From: Nocardia pseudobrasiliensis NBRC 108224
GTDB taxonomy: Bacteria > Actinomycetota > Actinomycetes > Mycobacteriales > Mycobacteriaceae
Assembly (NCBI RefSeq): GCF_001613105.1
Contig: NZ_BDBS01000002.1
Location: forward strand, 1-64,000
DNA: 64,000 nucleotides
Direction of reading: 5' to 3'
Below, piece by piece: positions 43,487 to 52,099 of the stretch; position 1 is the first letter of the stretch; every line of letters begins with the position of its first letter. Position numbers and translations under genes: made by a program. The notes beneath the pieces are model-generated. The model was not told the DNA's origin. It searched no databases and worked only from the letters and a program-made list of their open reading frames with translations.

Positions 43487-43960
43487 TCAGTGCGCTTCGA
43501 CCGCGCGCTTCACCGCCGCCAGATGGGCGTCGTGCCAGGCGTTCCCGCCGAACAGGTCCAGTAGCGGCCGCGGAATCCCGGTATCGGTGTCCACGGCGGT
43601 GACCATGGATCGGCGCAGCAGTCGATGTCCGGCGTCGAGATCGGCCACCGAATAGATGACCGTCATGGTCGCGGTGAACGCGCCCAGTCGCGGGCCGACG
43701 GTGGTGCGCGAGTTGATCACCCAGCGACTCGGCCGCCGACAGCTGTCCACGCGCCAGTGCACGGCGATGGTCTCGGTGTCGAACGCGACCACCTCGGTGA
43801 AGGTGGTCTTGGCGCCCGCCGGTCCCGCAGCGGCGCGCTCGACCGCCAGACAGACCGGGTGGGTGTGCGGCCAGCGATCGGGATCGGTGACGGCGTCGAA
43901 GATCGCCTCCGGCGTCGCCGCGATCGCGAGTTCGGATCGGGTTTGGAAGATCCGTGCCAT
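43487..43960 (-). CDS. SRPBCC family (polyketide cyclase/lipid-binding fold) protein
   Basis: A 157-aa START-like protein from ATG 43960. It opens with IAATPEAIFDAVTDPDRWP, the usual helix-grip start, and ends with a long helix DAHLAAVKRAVEA. The stop is 1 bp from the convergent phosphatase stop. Ligand and role are unknown. Confidence 0.8.
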   Translation of the reverse strand: MARIFQTRSELAIAATPEAIFDAVTDPDRWPHTHPVCLAVERAAAGPAGAKTTFTEVVAFDTETIAVHWRVDSCRRPSRWVINSRTTVGPRLGAFTATMTVIYSVADLDAGHRLLRRSMVTAVDTDTGIPRPLLDLFGGNAWHDAHLAAVKRAVEAH

Positions 43961-44247
43961 GGCCAACAATCGCCAACTCTCGTCCGCTGCGCACTCGGTG
44001 CGGGCACTCTCGCACGATTCGCGGCGGTCGGCAACGCCGCTCCGGCAAATATCCGGTGAACGGAGCTCGGAGCCGGCTGTCGTCCAGTGCCACAACCCCT
44101 TTCACATCATCGGCCGCAGCCTCGAATTCCTTCGGCGGCTGATCGAGCCGCAGGCGCTCGGCAAACCGTTTGCGCGCCCGGACCCCGGGTAGGGCGTCGA
44201 AGGACGGCCACCAGCCCGGCCGTCCATGCCCATCGGGAGGTATCACC
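43961..44247. other. 287-bp gap with coding-like minus-strand stretch
   Basis: This divergent gap holds a minus-strand stretch (about 44010-44200) that reads RKRFAERLRLDQPPKEFEAA and on, with protein-like composition but no start site. It may be a gene remnant. The promoters of the SRPBCC and hemerythrin genes must also lie here. Confidence 0.4.
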
Positions 44248-44811
44248 ATGGCCGCACAACGCATCGACAGCACAGCCGATGTCGTCGAGTTCCTGCTGGA
44301 GCAGCACAATCGGATTCGTCAGCTGTTCGCCGAGACCGCCGACGCGCCCACTCCGCAGGAGCGCGAACTGAAATTCTTCGAACTGCGCCGACTGCTGGCG
44401 GTGCACGAGACCGCCGAGGAGGAGATCGTCCATCCGCGTGCCCGCCGCGCCATCGATGATGGCGACAAGATCGTCGACGCCCGGCTCGCGGAGGAGAACA
44501 AGGCCAAACACGCACTGTCCGAACTCGAATCGATCGATGTCTCCTCGCCGGAATTCACCGTGAAGCTGGCGAAACTGCGCGACGCGGTGATCAATCACGC
44601 CGGTCACGAGGAGAACGAGGAGTTCGAACAGCTGCGCACCCGGCTCGAGCAGGCCGATCTGGAGCGGATGCGGGGCATCGTGGAGTTCGCCGAGAAGACC
44701 GCGCCCACCCGTCCGCACCCGGGCGTGGAGTCGGCGGCGGCGAATATGCTCGCGGGCCCGTTCGCCGCAATGCTCGACCGGGCGCGCGACGCGATCTCCA
44801 AACCTCGCTAG
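44248..44811 (+). CDS. Hemerythrin HHE domain protein
   Basis: A 187-aa helical protein with GGGAGG before ATG 44248. Metal-binding residues fit the HHE pattern: EQHNRIRQLF, VHETAEEEIVHPR and NHAGHEENEEFE. It may bind O2, NO or iron in the cytoplasm. Single-gene unit. Confidence 0.9.
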   Translation: MAAQRIDSTADVVEFLLEQHNRIRQLFAETADAPTPQERELKFFELRRLLAVHETAEEEIVHPRARRAIDDGDKIVDARLAEENKAKHALSELESIDVSSPEFTVKLAKLRDAVINHAGHEENEEFEQLRTRLEQADLERMRGIVEFAEKTAPTRPHPGVESAAANMLAGPFAAMLDRARDAISKPR

Positions 44812-44826
44812 CGACAGCGTATTTCG

Positions 44827-45762
44827 CTACCACTCCCGCCCGCGCAACAGGCGCGGCAGCTGTTCGGTGACGAAGCCGGGCAGCCCCGCGCCGGAGCGCT
44901 CGTAAGCGCCGACGGTGTCGCGGTAGTCGCGCATGGCCTGGCGGGTATCGCGGCGAGTCGCCAAGGCCAGGAAGAAGTTTCGCTCCATCGCCAGCCCTCG
45001 GTTCAGGGCCGCGCCGCCGTAGGCGGCGTGTTTGATCGCCCGCACCGCGGCGGGGGAGCGCCGGGTCAGTCGCTCGGCGATTTCGGTGGCGACCGCGATC
45101 GTCCGATCCGGTTCGGCCAGGTGATGCAGGATACCCACGTCCAGGGCCTGTCGCGGGGTCAGCGGCCGCCCCTCCAGCACCATTTCCACGGTTGCCGAGA
45201 TGCCGACGCTGCGGCTGAGTGCCTGGATACCGCCGCCGCCGGGCAGCAGACCGATGAGGATCTCCGGCTGACCGATCTCGTAGGGACCGTCGGCCATCAC
45301 GCGAATATCGCAGCCCAGCGCGAGCTCCAGCCCACCGCCCAGCGCCCGGCCGTTGATCGCCGCCACGAAAACCGTTGAACTGCGCCGCATCCGGGCGATC
45401 ACCGCGTGATACCGCAGCAGCCCCGCCACACCCGCGCTCGGCCCGTGATCGAGCAGTTTGCGCACCCCCGGCACTCGCCGCAGCGGCGCCAGACCGCGCA
45501 GCGCCACCGCGGCCAAGGGCACGGGCACGGGAATCGGCATGCGTTCGGCCCCCTGAAGAATCTCGCCGACGTCGTAATGACTGATGAACACCTCCGGCAC
45601 GGCGCTGGTGATGATCACCGCCCGCACGCCCGGATCCCGGTCGACCCGCTCGATCAGCCGCTCGAGTTCCAGCATCAGCGGCGTATCCAGAAAGTTGAAC
45701 GGCGGATTGTTCATCGCGGCGGTGAGTACGGCCCCGGACTGCTCGGTGATAAGCATCGACAT
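44827..45762 (-). CDS. Enoyl-CoA hydratase/isomerase family protein
   Basis: A 311-aa crotonase from ATG 45762 (45756 also possible). The oxyanion-hole segments are ISHYDVGEI and INGRALGGGLELALGCDIRV, and the catalytic Glu position falls in GQPEILIGLLPGGGG. It is longer than typical ECH by an insert after residue ~75. Probably fatty acid beta-oxidation or an aromatic CoA step. Confidence 0.88.
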   Translation of the reverse strand: MSMLITEQSGAVLTAAMNNPPFNFLDTPLMLELERLIERVDRDPGVRAVIITSAVPEVFISHYDVGEILQGAERMPIPVPVPLAAVALRGLAPLRRVPGVRKLLDHGPSAGVAGLLRYHAVIARMRRSSTVFVAAINGRALGGGLELALGCDIRVMADGPYEIGQPEILIGLLPGGGGIQALSRSVGISATVEMVLEGRPLTPRQALDVGILHHLAEPDRTIAVATEIAERLTRRSPAAVRAIKHAAYGGAALNRGLAMERNFFLALATRRDTRQAMRDYRDTVGAYERSGAGLPGFVTEQLPRLLRGREW

Positions 45763-45909
45763 ACCGTCCAGCACAGCGCGTTCGTGCGCACCCGTCCATC
45801 CCCAACTCCCCAACCTGTCCGCCGCGCCCCCGTGCACAGTGCCCGCGTAGTCCGGCCGAGTCCGGGTATGTCGCAATCACGAGACGTTCGCCCTGTGAGG
45901 AGGTCGATC

Positions 45910-46095
45910 ATGTCGATCCGGGAAAGCCTGCAGCGGCTCATGGCGACACTGGGACTGGGTCGTTCCCCGTTCGGTGCGAGTCGCGAGTCCGAGATCGGCG
46001 ACGAGCACGGTTCGGTCACCGCCGAACCGCAGTCGCACGACGCGCCGGGTGAGCCCGAATCATCGCCGCGCGGTCTGGGCGGAATGGACTTCTAG
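45910..46095 (+). CDS. Small hypothetical protein
   Basis: A 61-aa protein with AGGAGG 5-10 nt before ATG 45910, which makes it a likely gene. It starts with an amphipathic basic helix (SIRESLQRLMATLGL) and then turns acidic and disordered, ending GLGGMDF. No family recognised. It overlaps the convergent GGDEF gene by 4 bp. Confidence 0.55.
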   Translation: MSIRESLQRLMATLGLGRSPFGASRESEIGDEHGSVTAEPQSHDAPGEPESSPRGLGGMDF

Positions 46096-47453
46096 GCTCC
46101 CGCCGCGCCGGGCTGCGGGGCCGACAGGCGCGATTGCCGGTGCGGTCGATGCCGCGCGGACTTATTGCGGTACATGGCCGAATCCAGGGTCTGCATGAGC
46201 ACGTCGACCGCGTCGGGCCGCCGGTCGACCAGCGTGGTACCGATCGAGGCCCCCACCGAGATATGCTGTCCCGCAATGAGAATCGGGTCGGTGAGCCCAG
46301 CGAGCAGCCGCGCCGACAACTCCATCAGCTGGCCCTCGCCCGTACAGTTCTCGATCAGCACGATGAATTCGTCGCCGCCCAGGCGCGCCACCAGACCCTC
46401 GGGCGCGGCGGCCGCGCGCAACCGTCCCGCGACGATCGCGAGCACCTGATCGCCGACGGTGTGGCCGTGCTGATCGTTGACCTCCTTGAAGCCGTCGAGA
46501 TCCAGATAGCACAGCCCGATCGGCGGCGTGGCCCGCGACAGCCGATCGAAGAACAGCACCCGATTGGCCAGTCCGGTGAGATTGTCGTGATGCGCGTCGT
46601 GCCACAGCCGATCCGACAGCGCCTTGCGCTCGGTGATGTCGACGGCCACCCCGACCAGGAAGCGGACCCGGCCCTCGGTGTCGTGCACCGCCGACATGGA
46701 CAGGTCGATGATGGTTCGGGTGCCGTCGGGGCGCGCGTGATTGGTTTCGATGCGGAAGCGGTCGATATTGCCCAGCAGCAACTGCTCGAACTGCGCGTAG
46801 GCGTGGCCGATGTTCTCCACACCGAGCACATCCGCGACGGTGCGCCCGGGAATCTGGGTGACGGGGACGCCGAGCATATCGGCCAGCGCGACATTCACAT
46901 CCACGACGGTTCCGGTGGTCACGTCGATGGTGCCGATGCCCACCGAGGCGCCGGCGAAGATCGCGCCGAATCGGGCCTCCGACAGTTGTCGCTGCGCCTG
47001 CGCCCGCTCCACCGCCGCGAGCGCCGCGGCCACGGTCGCCTCCTGTTCGGACAGTGCCGCGATGCGCAGGGATGCGGTGAATCCGGCGGCGAATTCGGCC
47101 GCGACCGTGATCGCGCGGTCGCGCACCCGTTCGTAATCCGGTTCGGTTCCGGTCGGGCAGAGCTGCGCGACCATATCGCGGCAGATGAACGCCACCGATC
47201 GGCTCACCGCCGCCTCGTCGCGATAGTTGACCGCGACCAGGGTCGAGGCGGCCAGGCGCGCCGCGTCGATTCCGACCGTTCCGCGCAGGCATTCGAGCAG
47301 TTCCTCGCCGAGCCCGGCGAGCAGGGCCTCGATCTGGGTCCGCGTGAGAGTGGGGGCAACGACTCCGTCGAGTACGTCTGCCCAGCGCACCGCCAGTTCG
47401 TACGAACCCACCGCTGCTACCCCGCCGCCCCGCTCAGGCTTTGCGTCCGACAC
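46092..47453 (-). CDS. PAS-GGDEF diguanylate cyclase
   Basis: A 453-aa protein from GTG 47453. A helical sensor (about 20-165) precedes a PAS domain (about 170-285, SEARFGAIFAGASVGIG) and a GGDEF domain (about 290-440) with intact RLGGDEF. The residues before it (EGLVA) do not give RxxD, so the inhibitory I-site is missing and product feedback may be weak. No EAL domain. It overlaps the end of the upstream methyltransferase gene by 20 bp. Confidence 0.92.
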   Translation of the reverse strand: MSDAKPERGGGVAAVGSYELAVRWADVLDGVVAPTLTRTQIEALLAGLGEELLECLRGTVGIDAARLAASTLVAVNYRDEAAVSRSVAFICRDMVAQLCPTGTEPDYERVRDRAITVAAEFAAGFTASLRIAALSEQEATVAAALAAVERAQAQRQLSEARFGAIFAGASVGIGTIDVTTGTVVDVNVALADMLGVPVTQIPGRTVADVLGVENIGHAYAQFEQLLLGNIDRFRIETNHARPDGTRTIIDLSMSAVHDTEGRVRFLVGVAVDITERKALSDRLWHDAHHDNLTGLANRVLFFDRLSRATPPIGLCYLDLDGFKEVNDQHGHTVGDQVLAIVAGRLRAAAAPEGLVARLGGDEFIVLIENCTGEGQLMELSARLLAGLTDPILIAGQHISVGASIGTTLVDRRPDAVDVLMQTLDSAMYRNKSARHRPHRQSRLSAPQPGAAGA

Positions 47454-48243
47454 CCGCCAATCCGAGTGAGCGGCCCGGTGCTTCGTGCAGGTCGCGCTCG
47501 GATTCGGGGTGCCACAAGGGTAGTTCGACCACGCCGGGCTCCACCAGTTCCCAGTCGGTGAACATCGAGGTGATCGCGTCGCGGTCGCGGAAGCGGATGC
47601 CGACGCGGGTGACATTGGCCGAATTGTGGCCCAGTTTCGCCGCGTCCTCGGGGCGCTGCGCGGAGGTCAGATGCGAAATCGCCACGTAGGAACCCACGGG
47701 CACGGCCTCGTGCAGGGCCGCGACCATCTTCTGCGGCTGCTCCTCGTCCTGCAGCAGATGCAGCACCGCGACCAGCAGCAGTCCGACCGGCTGGGAGAAG
47801 TCGATCAGCCCGGTCTCCTCGGCGCGGGCCAATAACTCCTCGGGTTTGCGTAAGTCGGCCTGGATCGCCTCGGCACGGTCGTTGTCGTACAGGATCGTTC
47901 GCGAATGGGTCACCGCCACCGGATCGATATCGACGTAGAGCACCCGGATTTCGGGATCGATGGCCTGCGCGACCTCGTGCACATTGCCCGCGGTCGGAAT
48001 GCCCGAGCCGATATCGAGGAACTGCCGGATACCGGCGGCGGCCAGATGGCGCACGGCCCGGCGCAGGAACGCGCGATTGCTCAGCGCGAGGCGGGGCAGA
48101 TCCGGAACCAGTTTCTTACCGCTCTCGGCGGCCAGCCGGTCGATCTCGAAATTATGCGAGCCGCCCAGCAAAGCGTCGTACATCCGTGCCGGGCTCGCCT
48201 GTGTCATGTCGACGCCCTCGGGCGCCCATGCCGGCCTGTCCAC
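47434..48243 (-). CDS. S-adenosyl methyltransferase family protein (DUF574 / PF04672 type)
   Basis: A 269-aa protein with the family N-terminus ASPARMYDALLGGSHNFEIDR and the SAM site FLDIGSGIPTAGNVHEVAQ. The group is expanded in actinomycetes and its substrates are mostly unknown. It is upstream of and overlaps the GGDEF gene. A repressor-type triple site and a small RHH gene face it across 159 bp. Confidence 0.9.
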   Translation of the reverse strand: MDRPAWAPEGVDMTQASPARMYDALLGGSHNFEIDRLAAESGKKLVPDLPRLALSNRAFLRRAVRHLAAAGIRQFLDIGSGIPTAGNVHEVAQAIDPEIRVLYVDIDPVAVTHSRTILYDNDRAEAIQADLRKPEELLARAEETGLIDFSQPVGLLLVAVLHLLQDEEQPQKMVAALHEAVPVGSYVAISHLTSAQRPEDAAKLGHNSANVTRVGIRFRDRDAITSMFTDWELVEPGVVELPLWHPESERDLHEAPGRSLGLAGVGRKA

Positions 48244-48372
48244 CTCGAAAAACCCTTCTTGCGCGTGCCGAACCAGTCGCCGCGATCGGCGACCCCGCCC
48301 CTACTGCGCATCGTAGTCCCGCGGGCGGGTCGTCGATGGATCGATCTCGATCTTCGGCGACGGGATCTGGCG

Positions 48373-48394
48373 GCTAGCTTGCTAGCATGCTAGC
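48373..48394. promoter_or_regulatory. Three GCTAGC palindromes at 8-bp steps
   Basis: GCTAGC occurs at 48373, 48381 and 48389, so the sites face the same side at short spacing, just 9 bp before the small RHH gene. This fits cooperative dimer binding by a ribbon-helix-helix protein and probable autoregulation. Confidence 0.65.
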
Positions 48395-48402
48395 CTCGGG
48401 AT

Positions 48403-48549
48403 GTGGGCGACGAGGAAGTCAAGCAGTTCAACGTCTATCTGCCGATCGGTCTGATCAAGCAGGTCAAGATTCACGCGATCGAACACGGCACCTCGCTGTC
48501 GGCGCTGGTCGCCGAGGCGCTGCGGGCCTATCTGGATACCCACGAATGA
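48403..48549 (+). CDS. Ribbon-helix-helix (CopG-like) protein, 48 aa
   Basis: From GTG 48403 the frame reads [20 protein letters not shown], then [18 protein letters not shown] and stops at 48549. This is a beta-strand plus two helices, the full RHH fold, as in CopG and antitoxins. An ATG at 48401 is in another frame. The VOC gene begins 25 bp later; no toxin-like gene is adjacent. The three GCTAGC sites just upstream are its likely operator. Confidence 0.72.
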   Translation: MGDEEVKQFNVYLPIGLIKQVKIHAIEHGTSLSALVAEALRAYLDTHE

Positions 48550-48574
48550 CATCGCACAGTTGGAGGAGAGACCG

Positions 48575-48922
48575 ATGAGTACCGAGGGCTTCGAGGCCGT
48601 CTTCGTCGAGACGCACAATTGGGGTAGGTCGGCCCGGTTCTTCCAGGCTTTGGGCTTCGAACCGGAGTTCACCACCGACCATTCCTCGGGCCTGTTCCGC
48701 AACGGGGACGGGCCGTACCTGTTCATCGCCGAGGTGCCGCCGACAGAGCCGACCCGGGTGCAGGTCGTGCTGAAGGTGGCCGACGCGCGGGAGTTCCGGG
48801 CGGGTGAGGATGTGGAGGTGGTCCAGCCGTTCACCGAAACCCATTACGGCACACAGGAAATGGTCGTGCGCGACCCCGACGGAAATATCTGGAATCTGTC
48901 CGCGCCCGGGAAGCGGCAATGA
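48575..48922 (+). CDS. VOC (glyoxalase/bleomycin-resistance fold) protein
   Basis: A 115-aa single VOC domain pair from ATG 48575, with GGAGGAGAG upstream. The last strand reads EMVVRDPDGNIWNLSAP, the typical metal-site end. It may bind a small molecule or drug. It sits between the RHH regulator gene and a methyltransferase gene, with an ATGA overlap to the latter. Confidence 0.85.
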   Translation: MSTEGFEAVFVETHNWGRSARFFQALGFEPEFTTDHSSGLFRNGDGPYLFIAEVPPTEPTRVQVVLKVADAREFRAGEDVEVVQPFTETHYGTQEMVVRDPDGNIWNLSAPGKRQ

Positions 48923-49764
48923 GCGTCGTTCCGGACCACACCGCGGTCCGGACCGCGCTGTGGCGGGCCCTGCACGTACGGGAGGATCGGCCGCCGCATG
49001 TGCTCGACGATGAGATCGGGCTCGCGCTGGTCGATCCCGAGCCCGGCTGGCTCGACCGTCCCGATATGGATCCCGAGGCCACCCGGCGCACCCGGGCCAG
49101 CATCGTGGCCCGCGCCCGCTACCTCGACGATCTGGTGGCCGAACAGGTCGCCGCCGGGGTGGATCAGTACGTGATCCTGGGCGCAGGACTGGATACCTTC
49201 GCCCAGCGGCATTCCGAAATCGCCGGCCGCATCACGGTATTCGAGGTGGACCAGCCGCAGACGCAGGCGTGGAAACGGCGGCGGCTGCTCGATCTGGGCT
49301 ACGGCGTCCCGTCGTGGCTGCGGTTGGTTCCGGTCGATTTCGAGGCCGCGCGGTCCTGGTGGGACCAGTTGGTGGACAACGGATTCGACCTGTCCCGGCC
49401 CGCGGTCGTGGCATCGGCGGGAGTGAGCATGTATCTCACGCGGCAGGCGATCACGGCCACGCTGCGCCAGATCGCCGAACTCGCGGCGGGTTCGACGCTG
49501 GCCATGACCTTCCTGCTGCCGCGCGAACTGCTCGAGCCCGAACAGCGTCCGCAGCTGGATATGGCCGTGCGCGGCGCGCGGGCGTCGGGTACGCCGTTCC
49601 GCAGCTTCTTCACCCCCGAGCAGATGCTGGCCCTGGCCCGCGAGTCGGGCTTCACCGGTACGCGGCACGTCTCGGCGGCCGATCTCGCCGAGCGCTACTT
49701 CACCGGTCGCACCGACGGCGTACTGCCGTCGCGGGGCGAGGAATTCCTCGTCGCGACCGTCTGA
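48919..49764 (+). CDS. LCM/PPM1-type SAM-dependent methyltransferase
   Basis: A 281-aa enzyme of the leucine-carboxyl-methyltransferase-like group common in mycobacteria and Nocardia: RARYLDDLVAEQVAAGVDQY, VILGAGLDTFAQR and FEVDQPQTQAWKR form the SAM site. SAGVSMYLTRQAI is the conserved late motif. It overlaps the VOC gene, so RHH, VOC and methyltransferase form one operon. The substrate is unknown. Confidence 0.9.
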   Translation: MSVVPDHTAVRTALWRALHVREDRPPHVLDDEIGLALVDPEPGWLDRPDMDPEATRRTRASIVARARYLDDLVAEQVAAGVDQYVILGAGLDTFAQRHSEIAGRITVFEVDQPQTQAWKRRRLLDLGYGVPSWLRLVPVDFEAARSWWDQLVDNGFDLSRPAVVASAGVSMYLTRQAITATLRQIAELAAGSTLAMTFLLPRELLEPEQRPQLDMAVRGARASGTPFRSFFTPEQMLALARESGFTGTRHVSAADLAERYFTGRTDGVLPSRGEEFLVATV

Positions 49765-49776
49765 TTCGATTCCGGG

Positions 49777-50562
49777 TCAGACCAGATTGATCGAATCCAA
49801 TACGCGCGCACCGAGTTCCGCGTCGCCGGTGATCGCCACCGCGCACGCCCGCCACGGCACCCGCCGAGTACTCCACTGCGGGAATTCCAGGCTCAGCCCG
49901 GCGATATGGGCGGCCGCCCCGGCGGCCTGACCGGGTCGTACCCGCAGGCGGTCCGCACGCGGTTCGATGCGCCAGGTTCCGCCGCCGGGACCGGTGAGGG
50001 TGAGCGCGACCGGGGCGTCCAGCCAGCCCAGCGCCTCGCGATGGGAGCGGGCCAGCAGGCCGGTCAGCCAGGCCAGGGTCGCGCTCATGCGGCGCGGATC
50101 GGTCGGCGGCGGCTGCCGGTCCAGGGCCGGTGCGATGTCGTGGCGCAGGTGGGTGTGCCAGTCGAAGACGAACATCGCGGGCACGAGTCGCAGGGGATAC
50201 CAGCCCAATTCGCCGATGGGCAGCCGGATCTGATCGGGTCCCGGGGCGGTCAGCACCGCCAGGGCCCGACAGCCGCGCCCGCTCCATGCGGTGAAATCGC
50301 GCAGTAGATATTTCGTGGTGTGCGAACGGCCCTCGTCGACCAGTTGATCATTGAGCCGCTCCACATCGCGCGTGGTCAGCACGGCCGTCGCGGCCGGGGT
50401 GATCAGCGCGCGGACCGAACTGGTCATATGCAGCAGCACATCCGCGACCGACCAGCCGGGCGCGGTGCTGGGCGCGGCCCAGTCCGTCGCGTCCAGCTCG
50501 CGGCAGAACTCGAGTACGGCCCGGCGTTCGTCGCGCATCGCCAGTAGGTGCGGTGAACTCAT
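49777..50562 (-). CDS. Maleylpyruvate isomerase/DinB-fold mycothiol-type protein
   Basis: A 261-aa protein with the N-terminal helix bundle of the MDMPI family: TDWAAPSTAPGWSVADVLLHM, with the metal-ligand His, and later VFDWHTHLRHDI. The C-terminal half is the usual small alpha-beta domain (TGDAELGARVLD). These proteins use mycothiol as cofactor or are related metal proteins. Monocistronic, start at ATG 50562. Confidence 0.85.
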   Translation of the reverse strand: MSSPHLLAMRDERRAVLEFCRELDATDWAAPSTAPGWSVADVLLHMTSSVRALITPAATAVLTTRDVERLNDQLVDEGRSHTTKYLLRDFTAWSGRGCRALAVLTAPGPDQIRLPIGELGWYPLRLVPAMFVFDWHTHLRHDIAPALDRQPPPTDPRRMSATLAWLTGLLARSHREALGWLDAPVALTLTGPGGGTWRIEPRADRLRVRPGQAAGAAAHIAGLSLEFPQWSTRRVPWRACAVAITGDAELGARVLDSINLV

Positions 50563-50635
50563 CGGACGGCCCCGACAACCTCCGAAGTCCTCATGGAAGA
50601 CGGAGGTTACCCGCTCGGGGTGTCCCCCTCGCGCC

Positions 50636-50689
50636 TTGACGCGATGAGAGAAATCTGCCTACATTGTTTCATGTGTGGTCTGCCACACA
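50636..50689 (+). promoter_or_regulatory. Promoter and dyad operator of the MpaB-type oxygenase gene
   Basis: TTGACG (50636-50641), 18 bp, TACATT (50660-50665) resembles a primary sigma promoter. Just downstream, TGTGTGG (50672-50678) and CCACACA (50683-50689) are exact inverted arms with a 4-nt spacer, covering the expected transcription start, so a bound repressor would block initiation. Confidence 0.6.
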
Positions 50690-50722
50690 GCGCGGTCCGG
50701 GTCGGCTCGAAGGAGAGCAGCG

Positions 50723-51940
50723 ATGAATCCCACCATTCCCCGTCGGCATCCGGCATCGCCACGCAAGGTTCCCGGGCTACGGCCGTTCGCCCTGCTGATG
50801 GGTATCGGCGCACCCTCGCCGCGGCAGTGGGACGCGCTGGGGGAGGCGCTGCTGGTCGGCGACGAGCCGATGGACCGCCTGGTCGACTGGATGTACGCCG
50901 AGGGTTCGGATCGGACGCGGCCGCTGTTCGAGCGGGCGCTCGCCGAGGGTATCGCGGCCGTGCCGGAGGCGCCGGAACCGCTGCGGGAGTTCTTCCTTCG
51001 CTACGAGACCCCGCCGGACTGGGTGGACTGGGACAAGATCCGCCGCGCCGAGCGGGTGTTCCGCATGGGCGGCACCGATGGTCTCTACATCGCCCGCGAT
51101 GTATCGCTGCTGGGCGGCTATCTGGCCTCGGGCTTCAACAAGACTCTGGTCCGCACGGGCGCACTGGAGAAGGGTCCGGCCAAGCGCTTCGCCGAAACCC
51201 TGCAGTGGGCGCTGGATGTCACCTCCGACGACGGCATGCTGCCGGGCGGACTGGGCTACCGCTCGACGATTCGGGTGCGGCTGATCCACGCCTTCGTGCG
51301 CAGACATGTCGCGGCGCTGCCGGATTGGGACGCCGCCGAATGGGGTGTGCCGATCAATCAGACCGATATGGCCGCCACCCTCGTCGGCGCGCTCATCTCG
51401 CCGTTCGTCGGCGCCATGCCGATGGGTATCGTGCCCACCCGCGCCGATCTCGATGCCGGGGCGCATCTGACGCGCTATGTGGGCTGGCTGATCGGGGTGC
51501 GGGACGAGTGGCTGCCCAATGGTTTCCGCGATGCGGTGCGCATCCTCTACCACTGCATGTGCGCCATCACCAATCCCGACGAGACCACGCCCCAGCTCGC
51601 GATGCCCATGGGCGACGATCCGCTGGGCTGGCACTATCGCAACTTCCCGGCGCTGCGCGGCCGGATCGCCCGCGCGCAGCATCTGTCCATCGCGAGCGCC
51701 TTCCTCGGTCCCAAGGCGATGCGGCATCTGGGCCTGCCCGCCTACATGCCGCCCTGGTATCCGCTGCTGCGAATTCCGGTCAACCTCAGCAGAGGTGGTG
51801 CTGCATTGTTGCTGCCCGGTGGGGTCGAGCGTGCGGCCGCGCGCGGGCGGCGTAATCAGGAGGAGTTCCTGCGCACGCTGATCGGTGAGCGGGAGGCCGT
51901 TATCGGTGCGTCGGTCCGGCATGTGAGCCATGCGGCCTGA
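50723..51940 (+). CDS. Oxygenase MpaB family protein (DUF2236/rubber-oxygenase catalytic fold)
   Basis: A 405-aa protein from ATG 50723 with AAGGAGAG upstream. The conserved segments are RRAERVFRMGG, GYRSTIRVRLIHAFVRR with the heme-type His, and NQTDMAATLVGAL. Members include latex-clearing oxygenase relatives and MpaB; many act on hydrophobic substrates. A dyad between promoter and gene suggests repression. A 159-bp gap follows. Confidence 0.87.
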   Translation: MNPTIPRRHPASPRKVPGLRPFALLMGIGAPSPRQWDALGEALLVGDEPMDRLVDWMYAEGSDRTRPLFERALAEGIAAVPEAPEPLREFFLRYETPPDWVDWDKIRRAERVFRMGGTDGLYIARDVSLLGGYLASGFNKTLVRTGALEKGPAKRFAETLQWALDVTSDDGMLPGGLGYRSTIRVRLIHAFVRRHVAALPDWDAAEWGVPINQTDMAATLVGALISPFVGAMPMGIVPTRADLDAGAHLTRYVGWLIGVRDEWLPNGFRDAVRILYHCMCAITNPDETTPQLAMPMGDDPLGWHYRNFPALRGRIARAQHLSIASAFLGPKAMRHLGLPAYMPPWYPLLRIPVNLSRGGAALLLPGGVERAAARGRRNQEEFLRTLIGEREAVIGASVRHVSHAA

Positions 51941-52099
51941 CGGGTACGATCCTGCTGGCCGATAGAACGAACAGCGCTGTAGCTCAACGGTTGCCAGGAC
52001 ATTCGACGCAGCCCGGGAAAACCGGACGATGTGGACTTGTCGGTGCCATGGGGCATGCTCTTGACACGCAGATGTCTACGAGCCCGTCCGGAGTACACC

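Noticed and set aside
48403..48922. Toxin-antitoxin pair (RHH gene plus next gene)
   Set aside because: The next gene is a VOC-fold protein with no resemblance to known toxins and is coupled to a methyltransferase gene.
51974..51990. tRNA-like D-arm (GTAGCTCAACGG)
   Set aside because: Only the D-arm consensus is present; no anticodon arm, T-arm or acceptor pairing follows. It is probably chance or at most a tiny remnant.
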